From assembly GCA_016931535.1 (NCBI GenBank), contig JAFGEP010000019.1, forward strand, positions 49,904 through 113,903: DNA of 64,000 nucleotides, read 5' to 3'. The notes below the pieces were generated by a model that was not told the DNA's origin, ran no database searches, and saw nothing but the letters and a program-made list of their open reading frames with translations. Shown piece after piece: positions 1 to 8,601 of the stretch; position 1 is the first letter of the stretch, and each line of letters begins with the position of its first letter. Source of the DNA: Bradymonadales bacterium (GTDB lineage: Bacteria; Myxococcota_A; Bradymonadia; JAFGEP01). The position numbers were made by a program, and so were the translations under genes.

Positions 1-1
1 G

Positions 2-703
2 GATGACGAGCTTCTGGGCTACATCCTCGGGCGACTGTCGCAAGTCGAGCACCTGGATCTCATCCGCATCGGGACGCGGACGCCGGTGACCTTGCCGATG
101 CGGATCACCGAATCGGTGGCCGACCTGCTGGCGAGCTACCGAAAGCCGGGTAGACGCGAGGTAGTGGTGGTCACGCACATCGAGAGTGTCTACGAGGTGA
201 CACCAGACATGGTGGCGGCAGTGAATCGGCTGCGCACCCGCGGGATCGCCGTGTACAACCAACATGTGCTGCACTTCTTCGTCTCCAGGCGATTCGAGGC
301 TTCGGCGCTGCGCATGCTGCTGCGACGGATCGGCATCGATCCCTACTACACCTTCGTGCCCAAGGGAAAGGAGGAGATGGGCGACTACCGGGTGCCGATC
401 GCGCGACTCTTGCAGGAGCGGAAAGAGGAGGCAAGGCTTCTGCCCGGCTTGCGGCGCACTGATGAGACCGTTTACAACGTGCCCCGGCTGGGGAAGAACC
501 ACATCCGAGCCTTGCAGCATCGGGATCTGCTGGCGATCCAGCCCAACGGCTCGCGAGTCTACGAGTTTCACCCCTGGGAGAAGTTCATCACCGACCGCCG
601 CCCCTACCTGGCCATCGATCCGCCGGTGCTGGACTACCTCATCCGGATGGCGGAGCTGGGGGAGGATCCAGAGGACTACCGGAGCATCTGGTACTACTAC
701 TGA
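2..703 (+). CDS. KamA-family radical SAM protein (lysine 2,3-aminomutase-like), C-terminal part
   Basis: The 5' end lies outside the window; the frame is open from base 2 and 233 residues are visible. The segment starts inside the radical-SAM barrel with the family's IRIGTRTPVTLPMRI strand, followed by HIESVYEVTPDM, GIAVYNQHVL and DPYYTFVPKG, all typical of KamA aminomutases. The CxxxCxxC cluster motif would be upstream and cannot be checked. The Lys in NVPRLGKNH sits where KamA enzymes bind PLP, so a PLP-dependent aminomutase is plausible, and the tail around YEFHPWEKF resembles KamA-like proteins I recall from myxobacteria. Substrate is unknown: lysine, glutamate or a protein lysine (EpmB-like) are all possible. 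Family is fairly certain, reaction is not. Confidence 0.85.
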   Translation, partial: DDELLGYILGRLSQVEHLDLIRIGTRTPVTLPMRITESVADLLASYRKPGRREVVVVTHIESVYEVTPDMVAAVNRLRTRGIAVYNQHVLHFFVSRRFEASALRMLLRRIGIDPYYTFVPKGKEEMGDYRVPIARLLQERKEEARLLPGLRRTDETVYNVPRLGKNHIRALQHRDLLAIQPNGSRVYEFHPWEKFITDRRPYLAIDPPVLDYLIRMAELGEDPEDYRSIWYYY

Positions 704-966
704 GCTTGCGGCGGGATACGATCAGCTCCTCTCGCCCGCGTTGGCGCTGCCTGTCGATCACATTTTTGGCCAACCAGCCAGCAAGGGCGTTTCATCCTGA
801 CAAGAGTTGGTTTCGGGTGTCGCCCCTTGCGGGGCTGGGGCTCCCGGCGCAGGAACAGGGTGAAGTTGACGAACCAGCATCCACACATTACCGTGATCAG
901 CAGGTAATGCCGCAGTGCGAGCCCTGGGCCTTGGAACAGGCCTACAAGCTGTGAGAGGGGATACCG

Positions 967-1269
967 ATGTTGGGTCAGACAGCACCAGACTTGCTGGTCG
1001 ATGGCGAGGGCAGACCCTACTTCCTCTGGGATTGCGAGCTGACGCTCGACCAATTCACCCAAGGTCTGAACCATCCCGACCCGACGCACCGCGCTTACTT
1101 GCTGGGCAAGCTCATGCGACAAGCAAAGCCGGAAGATGTCTTTCACTTCGCCAGTCTGAGCACCATCCGATCGTCATGGCCCCTGGTGGAGAAACATCTG
1201 GGGAAATCCCTCGACTTCTGGCGCTGGCTCCTCGACGCATGGGAAGACCCTGCCGATGCCGACCGATAG
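967..1269 (+). CDS. Small helical protein, possible antitoxin partner of the AbiEii-like gene
   Basis: A 100-residue protein with ATG preceded by GAGAGGGG at good spacing. It is acidic and probably all-helical: an N-terminal YFLWD patch, a middle resembling one helical repeat, and a W/F-rich end (DFWRWLLDAW). I do not recognise a named family with confidence. Its last codons overlap the start of the nucleotidyltransferase gene by 14 bases, so the two are translationally coupled. Small proteins with this layout (WD near the N-terminus, FW near the C-terminus) often precede AbiEii-like genes. A role as antitoxin is inferred from position only. Confidence 0.7.
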   Translation: MLGQTAPDLLVDGEGRPYFLWDCELTLDQFTQGLNHPDPTHRAYLLGKLMRQAKPEDVFHFASLSTIRSSWPLVEKHLGKSLDFWRWLLDAWEDPADADR

Positions 1270-1918
1270 ACTGACCCCGCTGCAACGAGGTCTGCTGCAA
1301 CTCTTGGCTGACCTGGTGCCCAGGTGGACCCTCGTCGGAGGTGCGGCCCTGGCAGGGATTCACCTGGGACATCGAACGACACGCGACCTCGACCTTTTCT
1401 GGCGCGGTCAGGAGCGGCTCGGTGACTTGGTATCCCAGATCACCGAACGCCTCAGGATGGCGGGTCTTGCCATCGCTCCCCTACAATCCACACCGGCTTT
1501 TTGCAGGCTGCGTGTTTCCGACGAAAAGGAGATCGTGGTGCTGGACCTGGTGGCCGATCCCTCTCTTCCCATCGATGAGGACCAGGAAGCCGAGCTCGGG
1601 TCGTCTCGCATCCTGGTGGCGAGCTCTCATGATATCCTGGTCGACAAGCTCTGCTCCCTGCTCGGCCGGATGGAGGTGCGCGACCTGCTCGATGTCGCCG
1701 CGCTGGTCGAGCACGGAGCCAACCTGGAACGGGCTCTGGCCGATGCGCCGAGCAAGGACGGGGGCTTCTCGTTGTTGACTTTGGCCTGGCTGCTCAGGTC
1801 GTTTGATCCAGTGGTGCTGGCGCCTGCCTCCGGCATCGACCGGCAGACCGCCGAGCGGCTGGCAGGCTTTCGCGACGAGCTCATCGCCAGACTGCTCGGT
1901 CTCGCCAGACCCGGTTGA
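1256..1918 (+). CDS. AbiEii-like nucleotidyltransferase (type IV toxin family)
   Basis: This 220-residue protein has the minimal nucleotidyltransferase pattern: GGAALA at residues 28-33, then RTTRDLDLF at 40-48 with the metal-binding pair D44 and D46, and a third candidate Asp in VVLDLVAD (D97). A later block has K131 and VRDLLDVAAL (141-150), which matches the conserved Lys and RDxxD region of AbiEii proteins. Known AbiEii toxins transfer nucleotides to target RNA and are neutralised by a co-transcribed partner. Here the partner would be the overlapping upstream gene. The protein is shorter than classical AbiEii (about 300 residues), so it belongs to a compact subgroup and could serve another role. 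Confidence 0.8.
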   Translation: MPTDRLTPLQRGLLQLLADLVPRWTLVGGAALAGIHLGHRTTRDLDLFWRGQERLGDLVSQITERLRMAGLAIAPLQSTPAFCRLRVSDEKEIVVLDLVADPSLPIDEDQEAELGSSRILVASSHDILVDKLCSLLGRMEVRDLLDVAALVEHGANLERALADAPSKDGGFSLLTLAWLLRSFDPVVLAPASGIDRQTAERLAGFRDELIARLLGLARPG

Positions 1919-2152
1919 ACTGATAGGATCCGTGTTTCACTGACGGACTTGTTCACAGGAACACCGTCGCCTCCCACCTGGCGGTAAAGGGGGTTCCACT
2001 TCGACAACCTGGCGGCACAGCGGTGACACGAGAAGGAAGCCGTGCTGTAAGTTATTGAAGTAGAAGTGGTATTCGTGGGGGGCTGTGTGTCGGAGCAGGC
2101 GTCTGTTCAGTGAGACACCGGCGTGGGATGGCTGACTCGCGCCCGCTTTTTT

Positions 2153-3469
2153 TCAGACGTGAGCGCTGCCCTGGTTCGCCAGCCACTGCTCGATCCCATC
2201 CAGGGCGGCCATCACGTTACCGCAGTAGGTGGTGAGGAACTCCTCTCCCAGGGGCTCCTCCTCCTTCAGGTCTTTGGCCGCGGCCAGGGCACGGGCCCCG
2301 TCGAAATCGACGTAGGCCATGCGCACGGTGAGCTCCTGGGGGGGGCGGCCGAAGGCCTCGCCCGGAAGGGCGGCCACCCCCGCTTCCTCCAGCAGCAAGC
2401 GGCAGAGATCGGCGCTGGTCAGGATCCCACGCCTTGCCAACCGGTCGGCTACAGGGGCGAAGTTGGGGAAGAGGTAGAAGGCCCCCTCCGGGGGGGAGAC
2501 CCTGGCTCCCATGGACTCCAGCCGGCGGGCGCAGACCCGCCCCACGGTGCGCAGGATCCGGCGGACCTGCCTGAGGTAGCTCTCGATGGCCGAGCCTCCT
2601 TGAAAAGCGCGTACCGCTGCGTACTGGATGGGGGCGCTGGTGGAGGTGTAGGTCTCGGACGCCACCACCGCCATCGCCTCCAACAGCCAGCGCAAACCCT
2701 GGGGAAACACGAAGACGCCCAGGCGCCAGCCGCCGGCCCCACACCACTTGCTCAGGCCGCCCGACAGGATGGTGCCCTCGGGGTAGAAGCGAGAGATGGA
2801 GACGTGCTGGCCGCGATGGTGGAGCTCCCCGTAGATCTCGTCCGACAGCAGGATCACCTTGTGCTCCCGAGCGACGCGGGCCAGCGCCTTGAGCTCCTCC
2901 ACACGGTAGGTCAAACCGGTGGGGTTGTTAGGGTAGTTGAGCACCAGGATGCGAGGTCTGCCCGGATCGCGGCAGCACTCGGCCTCGAGATCCTCGGGCA
3001 TGATGCGGTAGCCGAAGTGCTCGGAGGTGTCGATCCACTGGACCTGCCGGCCGATGATCCGGGCCTGGGGGGCGTAGGAAACCCAGCTGGGCGCGGGGAT
3101 GAGGAGGTCGCCGTAGTAAACCAGCTGCAGCAGGAACATCAGCTCCTTGCTGCCCGGCCCGACCAGGACATCCTCACCGCTGCAAGGCAGGTGGCTCATC
3201 CGGTGATGGTACTCGGCGACCGCTTCCCGTAGCCGCATCAGCCCACGCACCGGCAGGTAGTCGCGCTGGTGTGCGTTGGCTCGGAGGGCTTCCACGACCG
3301 GATCAGGGACGGGAAAGGGCGACTGGCCCAGCCCCATCCGCAGGACGCTCTTGCCCTCGGCACGGAGGCGGTTGGAGAGCTCCTGGATGGCGAGGGTGGC
3401 GGAGACCCCCAGGTCGCGCACGTTGAGGTTCAGGTCGACGCGCGGTGAGTGGTTGCGGTTCTTCTTCAT
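2153..3469 (-). CDS. PLP-dependent class I/II aminotransferase
   Basis: The 438-residue protein is a fold-type I aminotransferase. NYPNNPTG (178-185) carries the PLP-contacting Asn, DEIYG (210-214) has the Asp and Tyr that hold the cofactor, and SGGLSKWCGAGGWRLG holds the Schiff-base lysine K241. A C-terminal PEGAFYLFPNF block is also typical. Aspartate/aromatic aminotransferases are the nearest type, but substrate cannot be read from sequence. The ATG at 3469 is preceded by GAGGAGGTTGGCC. The frame stays open 21 codons further upstream, but without a better ribosome site. The C-terminus (last 40 or so residues) is longer than usual. Confidence 0.92.
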   Translation of the reverse strand: MKKNRNHSPRVDLNLNVRDLGVSATLAIQELSNRLRAEGKSVLRMGLGQSPFPVPDPVVEALRANAHQRDYLPVRGLMRLREAVAEYHHRMSHLPCSGEDVLVGPGSKELMFLLQLVYYGDLLIPAPSWVSYAPQARIIGRQVQWIDTSEHFGYRIMPEDLEAECCRDPGRPRILVLNYPNNPTGLTYRVEELKALARVAREHKVILLSDEIYGELHHRGQHVSISRFYPEGTILSGGLSKWCGAGGWRLGVFVFPQGLRWLLEAMAVVASETYTSTSAPIQYAAVRAFQGGSAIESYLRQVRRILRTVGRVCARRLESMGARVSPPEGAFYLFPNFAPVADRLARRGILTSADLCRLLLEEAGVAALPGEAFGRPPQELTVRMAYVDFDGARALAAAKDLKEEEPLGEEFLTTYCGNVMAALDGIEQWLANQGSAHV

Positions 3470-3747
3470 GGCCAACCTCCTCGGTTTCACCTTACAGGCT
3501 GGCCGGAAGATTGCAACCCTGGTGTTTGCCAAACGACAAGTTGGAGTTCGAAGGAAGACCGAGTCGAAGGTGGGGGGCGTTTTCGGTGCTCGAACCGAGA
3601 CGTGGACAAGATGGTTTTCAGGGTGTGGCTTCAGTCACCGCCTGGGGGATGGCCTTCGGGGCTTCCATGGGACAGGCGGTCTGGCTTTCGGTTATCGAAG
3701 GGGTAGTCCGAGGGGATGCGCCCCCCTCCGCCATCTGTCGGCCGGTC

Positions 3748-4488
3748 TCAATCCCGCTGGTCGAGGGGGCAGCTGAAGGGGTCTGCCTGGATGTTGCCGG
3801 AGGTCACCACGAACTCGTCCACCGAGGCGGAGGCCGAGTTGGAGTCGGTCGAGGACAAGGAGAGGCTGATGGCCACCGTGGTGGTCTGGATGTTGTAGGT
3901 ATGAGATGCGGTTCCTTCGCCCACGGTTGCAGAGGAGGTGAAGGTATTGCCCTCCCGCTGGATGCGGAGCTCTCCGGAGTTGCCCGAACCCCCGGCGTTT
4001 CGGAAGTCGCTTAACGACTCCTCCGGCGAGGTCTCGTTGATCCACCCGGCGATGGCGAGATCGGGCGACATGGAGGCGACCACCGAGCTGTCTCCTCCCC
4101 TGGCGGTGAAGGTGACCCTGGCGTTTGGAGAGAGGTCGAGCACGAGGAAATGGACGTCGAAGGCGCCGGTGATGGAGTAGCTGATGGTCGGCTCCTCGGT
4201 GCCGGTGGCGTTCAGATGAAGGGCCCCGTCGCTTACCAGGGCGTCAGTGGCATCCTCGTTGGCCACCCAGGGGACGGCACCGCAACCGTCGTCCACGCAG
4301 GTGAGGTCCTCCGCCAGGTATCCGTCATCGCAGGCACATTCGGCCTCTCCGTTTTCCTGGACCTGGCAGCGGCCATGGCCGGAGCAGGTGACACCGTGAC
4401 AGGCGTCTTCGGTGATCTCGTCTCCGCAAGCCAGAATTCCGGTTGTGGCAGCGATCACGGCCATCCAGTAGAACGTCATTCGCATCAT
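3748..4488 (-). CDS. Lipoprotein with one EGF-like domain, function unknown
   Basis: The 246-residue product starts with a lipoprotein signal ending in GILAC (C21 is the lipidation site). Six cysteines between C30 and C64 (DACHGVTCSGHGRC, then ECACDDGY) form an EGF-like module, followed by C69. The remainder, about residues 75-235, is beta-rich with alternating Ser/Thr and an amphipathic pattern suggesting a jelly-roll or lectin-like fold. ATG at 4488 follows GGAGGAAGC. It lies 278 bases downstream of the aminotransferase start on the same strand and is probably a separate unit. No enzymatic motif is seen; likely an outer-membrane or periplasmic adhesive or structural protein. Confidence 0.75.
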   Translation of the reverse strand: MMRMTFYWMAVIAATTGILACGDEITEDACHGVTCSGHGRCQVQENGEAECACDDGYLAEDLTCVDDGCGAVPWVANEDATDALVSDGALHLNATGTEEPTISYSITGAFDVHFLVLDLSPNARVTFTARGGDSSVVASMSPDLAIAGWINETSPEESLSDFRNAGGSGNSGELRIQREGNTFTSSATVGEGTASHTYNIQTTTVAISLSLSSTDSNSASASVDEFVVTSGNIQADPFSCPLDQRD

Positions 4489-4599
4489 GCTTCCTCCCAT
4501 CGATTGGACCGCTCGGTCGGTCTCCAGCGCGTTATCGCATGTTCGATGGGCACCGGCAAATGGTACAACAAGATAGCTGGAAGATGCGCAGAGGTCTTC

Positions 4600-5691
4600 A
4601 TGTACGAGCTGGAGGAGCTGGAGCGGCTGGTTTTGACGTCCATCGCGAGCGCGCTCGGGGTGTCGGCGGCAGCACCGGAGCACCCAGGGGATGGGTCTGC
4701 CGAGGTCGCTTTCGAGGCGTCCAGTCTGCATGGCAACAAGTCGCTGGAGCAGCCGGTGGAATCGGTTTCTGCGGCCGTCTCCGAGGCGAGCCCGCCGGAT
4801 GCTGGTGCCAGGGAGCTGTCCAAGGAACCGATTTCTACGCGCCCCCGCACCGGCCTGGCAGCTGACCGGGCAGGACGCCCTGTTGCCTGGCTGGATGCGC
4901 GACGGCTGGCAGAGGAGATCTCCAGCAACCTGCTGCGCCACAACCAGTACCTGGCGATCGGGCCGGTCCTGCGCCAGCGTCTGGAGATGCTGTGTACTCA
5001 GCTCCTGGTGGATCTGGCACCAACCCGTTCGGAGGTCCGCCCGTCCGCGCCACGAGACGAGATGCTGACGAGGGTGTTGTCCGCCCACCGCCAAGGTCTG
5101 CGCGACTGGTGCAGCGAGCTTTTCGCCGACAACATCGGCCTGGGCTTGGTGGCAGGAGGCGCAGTGTGCGAGGAGTACTCCTGCGAACTACAGCTCCGGG
5201 TGCTGGGCATCCGACTGGAGGATCTGGACGAGCCGGTGCTGGACCTGGGATGCGGCCCGAACGGCCACCTGGTGCACTACCTGGCCGCCAGGGGGAAGGC
5301 GGCATGGGGGGTGGACAGGGCGGTGGAGCCGTCGGATCGGCTCATGCGGGCAGACTGGTTCGATCTCGATCTGGTGGAGGGCAAGTGGGGAACCATCCTG
5401 TCGCACATGGCCTTCTCCAACCACTTTTTACACCACCACCTGCGGCCGGATGGCCACCCGGAGCGCCACGCCACCCTGTACATGGCGATCCTGCGCTCGC
5501 TCCAGCCTGGTGGGAGCTTCCACTATGCGCCCGGACTGCCCTTCATCGAACGGCTGCTGCCCCCTGATCGGTACCGGGTCCATCGGGTGACAATCGGCGC
5601 GCTTGCCGGGGGTTCGATCGATGCCGCCCTGGTAAAAGCCTACGGGGAAGGGGTGCTGTACGGCTGCAAGGTGACGAAGGTGTCTGCTTGA
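4600..5691 (+). CDS. SAM-dependent methyltransferase-like protein with disordered N-terminus
   Basis: The 363-residue protein has a class I methyltransferase motif I, VLDLGCGPNGHL (213-224), followed by an acidic residue at the end of beta-2 (GVDRA, D239). The next strand (GKWGTILSHMAFSN, about 261-274) and LQPGGSF (301-307) fit motifs post-I and III. Residues 20-90 are low-complexity and rich in Ala, Glu, Ser and Pro; 95-205 is a helical region with no recognised family. ATG at 4600 with AGAGG upstream is the chosen start; the frame is open much further upstream but runs antisense to the lipoprotein gene. Substrate unknown. It stands alone between divergent neighbours. Confidence 0.75.
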   Translation: MYELEELERLVLTSIASALGVSAAAPEHPGDGSAEVAFEASSLHGNKSLEQPVESVSAAVSEASPPDAGARELSKEPISTRPRTGLAADRAGRPVAWLDARRLAEEISSNLLRHNQYLAIGPVLRQRLEMLCTQLLVDLAPTRSEVRPSAPRDEMLTRVLSAHRQGLRDWCSELFADNIGLGLVAGGAVCEEYSCELQLRVLGIRLEDLDEPVLDLGCGPNGHLVHYLAARGKAAWGVDRAVEPSDRLMRADWFDLDLVEGKWGTILSHMAFSNHFLHHHLRPDGHPERHATLYMAILRSLQPGGSFHYAPGLPFIERLLPPDRYRVHRVTIGALAGGSIDAALVKAYGEGVLYGCKVTKVSA

Positions 5692-5788
5692 ATCTTCGAG
5701 GGGGCCGGTACCACGCGAGCTCCAGCCGCTAGCGGCGATGAGGGGCAAGCGATTCCCGGTTGTGGTAATCTGACGCCGGCGGTTGATC

Positions 5789-6880
5789 ATGGACAACCGA
5801 CATCCACTACCGAACCATTACAACGAGATGACCTTGTTTCTTCTGATAAGTCTAATCCTGGTTGCCGCTCCGGCAGGGGGAATGGTGAACGGTTCATACT
5901 CGGATGCTGCCGTTCAACCTTCGCTCGACGGGTTGGAACGGGAGGTCGGCGACTCTGAGACAGCGCCGAATGGGCAGGACCCGACCCAGGAGCCAAAGGC
6001 CGATCCGGATGGAGAACCGGTGGTTGTTTCTTCTGATCCAGAAGAGGTCGGCGAGGCAGGCGGGGGCGATAGTCGGGGCCAGCACTGTTACGGTGAGTGT
6101 CGGACCTTGTTTTTCCTGTGGCAGGCGATTGGGGGTCAGATCAACCCGTTGGGGTTGGAGCACCAGCTCAACCTGGGGGTGTGCATCCCGTTCATCCGAC
6201 GGCCTGGCGTGCTGTTCGACTACACCAACCTGGAGGTCGGTCTGAGCAGCTACCTTTCACCGGTCTACGTGCGCCAGGGGGCCTATGTCTCCTGGACGCC
6301 GCTGTCTTTCGTCCGGATCCGGGCCGAAGCGGCCGGTGCCTATCTGTGGCCGTTCGAAGGCCTGGCGTCCGGTTACACGGAGATGCGCGGCTATGACGCC
6401 GAGTTCACTGATACCGCCTTGGAAAGCGCTCCGACAAGGAGCGTCTGGGGCTTCACCGCCAATGTGGGGGCGGCGCTCAAGGGCCAGCTTCCGTTGACAG
6501 CCAGGGTCGCGCTGCTGCTTTTCGAGTCGGCGGATCTTCTCTACTGGGATGTTGGCGAGGCGCCCTACTGGTACAGCACCACTTACGACCTGATCCTGGC
6601 CGCCGAGGATTACCTGTTGAAGAACCTGGGAGGGGTCTTGATCGAGGTGGCCACCGGTCGGTCCACGGTGGTGCGGATCGGCCTGGTGGACGAGCTGTTT
6701 CATGTTCCAGAGTCTGGTTATCTCGCGAACACCGTGGGCCTGTTCACACAGGTCAGGCTGAGCCAGGTGAGCGAAGGGATCGATCTGGCTCCCCAGGTCC
6801 AGGTGCGGCTGCACACCCACCACGCTTTTCGGACCGGTCTTTACTTATTTGCCGGTCTCGAGGTGTTCTATCGACTGTAG
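5789..6880 (+). CDS. Secreted beta-barrel-like envelope protein, unknown function
   Basis: About 363 residues. A hydrophobic signal segment, MTLFLLISLILVAAPAGG, begins 13 codons after the chosen ATG; an in-frame ATG at 5828 starts directly at it and may be the real start. Residues 40-100 are an acidic, Pro/Gly-rich linker. The rest alternates polar and hydrophobic residues with many aromatic girdle residues and ends in FAGLEVFYRL, with a terminal aromatic pair as in outer-membrane barrels. Two cysteines (CYGEC) precede the barrel region. I do not recognise the family. Confidence 0.65.
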   Translation: MDNRHPLPNHYNEMTLFLLISLILVAAPAGGMVNGSYSDAAVQPSLDGLEREVGDSETAPNGQDPTQEPKADPDGEPVVVSSDPEEVGEAGGGDSRGQHCYGECRTLFFLWQAIGGQINPLGLEHQLNLGVCIPFIRRPGVLFDYTNLEVGLSSYLSPVYVRQGAYVSWTPLSFVRIRAEAAGAYLWPFEGLASGYTEMRGYDAEFTDTALESAPTRSVWGFTANVGAALKGQLPLTARVALLLFESADLLYWDVGEAPYWYSTTYDLILAAEDYLLKNLGGVLIEVATGRSTVVRIGLVDELFHVPESGYLANTVGLFTQVRLSQVSEGIDLAPQVQVRLHTHHAFRTGLYLFAGLEVFYRL

Positions 6881-6911
6881 AGGCGAAGCGGAAGGTCAGG
6901 ACGGCGACTGA

Positions 6912-7559
6912 CTAGAAAGAGATCACTCCTGCCGCGCACAGAGCCAGGTAGAGGAGGATCAGCGGGAAGAGACCGTACAAGAGGTACTTCTCCACCGGTG
7001 CCCCTTTCCGGATGGGAAGCCGGCTGACCATGAGGAGGCCGAGTGCAACGGCGTACAGGGCGAGCAGCAAGGCTTGAACCGTACCTGAGGTCTCTCGGAT
7101 CAAGGGCCAGAGGAGCACCAGGCTGGCAGCCGTGTAAGGGACGGGAAGGCCGACGAAGTACTTTTTCCCGTTCCGTTCGGTGAGGCCCACCAGGGAGTAG
7201 CGGGCCAGTCGAAGGACCGCGGTGGTCACCAGGAAGGCCGCGGGGAGTGCCATGAAGCCTCCCCCTCCGACGAGGTAGACGAAGAACGCCGGAGCCACCC
7301 CGAAGACGATGGAATCGGAAAGGTTGTCCAACTCGGCGCCGAACTGGCCGACCTGGCCCAATCGCCTGGCGACGGCGCCATCCAGCCGGTCGCATACGAT
7401 GCAGAAGGCCAGCAGGATGACGGCTATGTCCAGGTGACCGTGGACGGTCAGGACCAGCGAGGTCAGCCCGAGCAGCATGCCGAGCAGGGTGATGGCACTG
7501 GCTGCGTTGATGTGGGTCCAGATGGGGCGAGGTCCGGTGGGTTCTCTTGATCCGTTCAT
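6912..7559 (-). CDS. pssA: CDP-diacylglycerol-serine O-phosphatidyltransferase
   Basis: This 215-residue integral membrane protein carries the CDP-alcohol phosphatidyltransferase signature D-G-x2-A-R-x8-G-x3-D-x3-D as D60-G61, R65, G74, D78 and D82, and has several hydrophobic helices. It condenses CDP-diacylglycerol with serine to make phosphatidylserine in the inner membrane. The serine assignment rests on its operon with psd and cdsA; other CDP-alcohol transferases share the motif. ATG at 7559 lies 14 bases after the cdsA stop codon. Confidence 0.88.
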   Translation of the reverse strand: MNGSREPTGPRPIWTHINAASAITLLGMLLGLTSLVLTVHGHLDIAVILLAFCIVCDRLDGAVARRLGQVGQFGAELDNLSDSIVFGVAPAFFVYLVGGGGFMALPAAFLVTTAVLRLARYSLVGLTERNGKKYFVGLPVPYTAASLVLLWPLIRETSGTVQALLLALYAVALGLLMVSRLPIRKGAPVEKYLLYGLFPLILLYLALCAAGVISF

Positions 7560-7573
7560 ACCAATCCGTCTTG

Positions 7574-8548
7574 TCAAAGCAGGTTGAGCAACATCCAGGC
7601 CACCGGGGCCGAGAGCAGCATGCTGTCGAAACGGTCGAGGATACCGCCGTGACCCGGAAGCAACCGGCTGAAGTCCTTGATCCCTCCGGCTCTCTTGAGG
7701 CAAGAGGCGGCCAGGTCCCCCAAAAGCCCGGTAGCAAACAGCGCAGCACCGGTGGCCACCAGCAAGCCGGTGGAGTGGTCGGGCAGCACAAAACCCAGCA
7801 CATAGGCGCCCAGAAGCGCGCCGAGAAGGCCGGAGATGGTCCCCGCCCAGGTCTTCCCCGGGCTGATGGAAGGCACCATTTTGGGTCCGCCGATCGATGC
7901 CCCTCCCAGTAGCGCGAACACGTCGCCGAACTGTATCACGGCGAAAAAGAACAGGATCTGTCCCAGGCCGTGCGGCTCGGCCCGCATGATGACCAGGAAA
8001 GAAGCCAGCAGAGCGACGTAGATGACCCCAAGCAGAGTCCCCGAGGTGCGGGACAGGTACTGATCTACGCCTCCGATGAGGACCGCGCTGGCGCACAGGA
8101 TGGCGGCTACCAGCGCGATCGTGCCCCCCAGTGGCTGGGCTCCCCACCAGAATGCCACCGCCAGGATGGCGATGCCAGACAACCAGCCGAGCAGAGGGAA
8201 GGGGTCGATGTGACAGGTGCGCAATAGACGCCAGAACTCCCAGAGGCCGATGCAGATCACCGCCAGGATGAAGAAGGCGAAAGGCCAGCGGCCAAAGTAG
8301 GCGCTGCCCAGAAACACGGTGGAGAAACCGATCAGGGTGAAGTACCGGGTCCAGAGGGGTGGCTCCTTGGATCTCTTGCCTGGAGGAGCGACGCGTTCTT
8401 CACCGGTGTCCGCGACGCGCGTTCTCTTGCCATGTCGCAGCCAGCGAACCAGCTTCACCAGCCCGATGAACAGAGGCCCGGCCAGCAGGAGGAGCCCGAT
8501 GATCAGCAGGCCCTTGTGTGCCAGCGCCTGATCCAAGGTCTCATCCAT
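7574..8548 (-). CDS. cdsA: Phosphatidate cytidylyltransferase (CDP-diacylglycerol synthase)
   Basis: A 324-residue multi-spanning membrane protein that makes CDP-diacylglycerol from phosphatidic acid and CTP. The family signature is near the C-terminus: SCLKRAGGIKDF followed by LPGHGGILDRFDS. The N-terminal part has an extra TM helix and a basic Arg/Lys linker (around residues 35-65) before the usual core. ATG at 8548 has AAGGG eight bases upstream; an in-frame GTG at 8557 would overlap that site and is less likely. It sits between psd (53 bases upstream) and pssA (14 bases downstream), so substrate supply and use are co-expressed. Confidence 0.93.
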   Translation of the reverse strand: MDETLDQALAHKGLLIIGLLLLAGPLFIGLVKLVRWLRHGKRTRVADTGEERVAPPGKRSKEPPLWTRYFTLIGFSTVFLGSAYFGRWPFAFFILAVICIGLWEFWRLLRTCHIDPFPLLGWLSGIAILAVAFWWGAQPLGGTIALVAAILCASAVLIGGVDQYLSRTSGTLLGVIYVALLASFLVIMRAEPHGLGQILFFFAVIQFGDVFALLGGASIGGPKMVPSISPGKTWAGTISGLLGALLGAYVLGFVLPDHSTGLLVATGAALFATGLLGDLAASCLKRAGGIKDFSRLLPGHGGILDRFDSMLLSAPVAWMLLNLL

Positions 8549-8601
8549 GTCCGGCACCCTTCGGGGTCTTCATGCCGCTTCCCATCGAATATCCCCCTTT
8601 C

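Noticed and set aside
704..966. Small frames between the KamA-like gene and the AbiEii pair
   Set aside because: Frames on both strands lack ribosome sites and consistent codon use; treated as non-coding.
2123..3232. Long plus-strand open frame opposite the aminotransferase
   Set aside because: It is Gly/His/Asp-rich shadow sequence typical of the antisense of a GC-rich gene; the minus-strand aminotransferase motifs are unambiguous.
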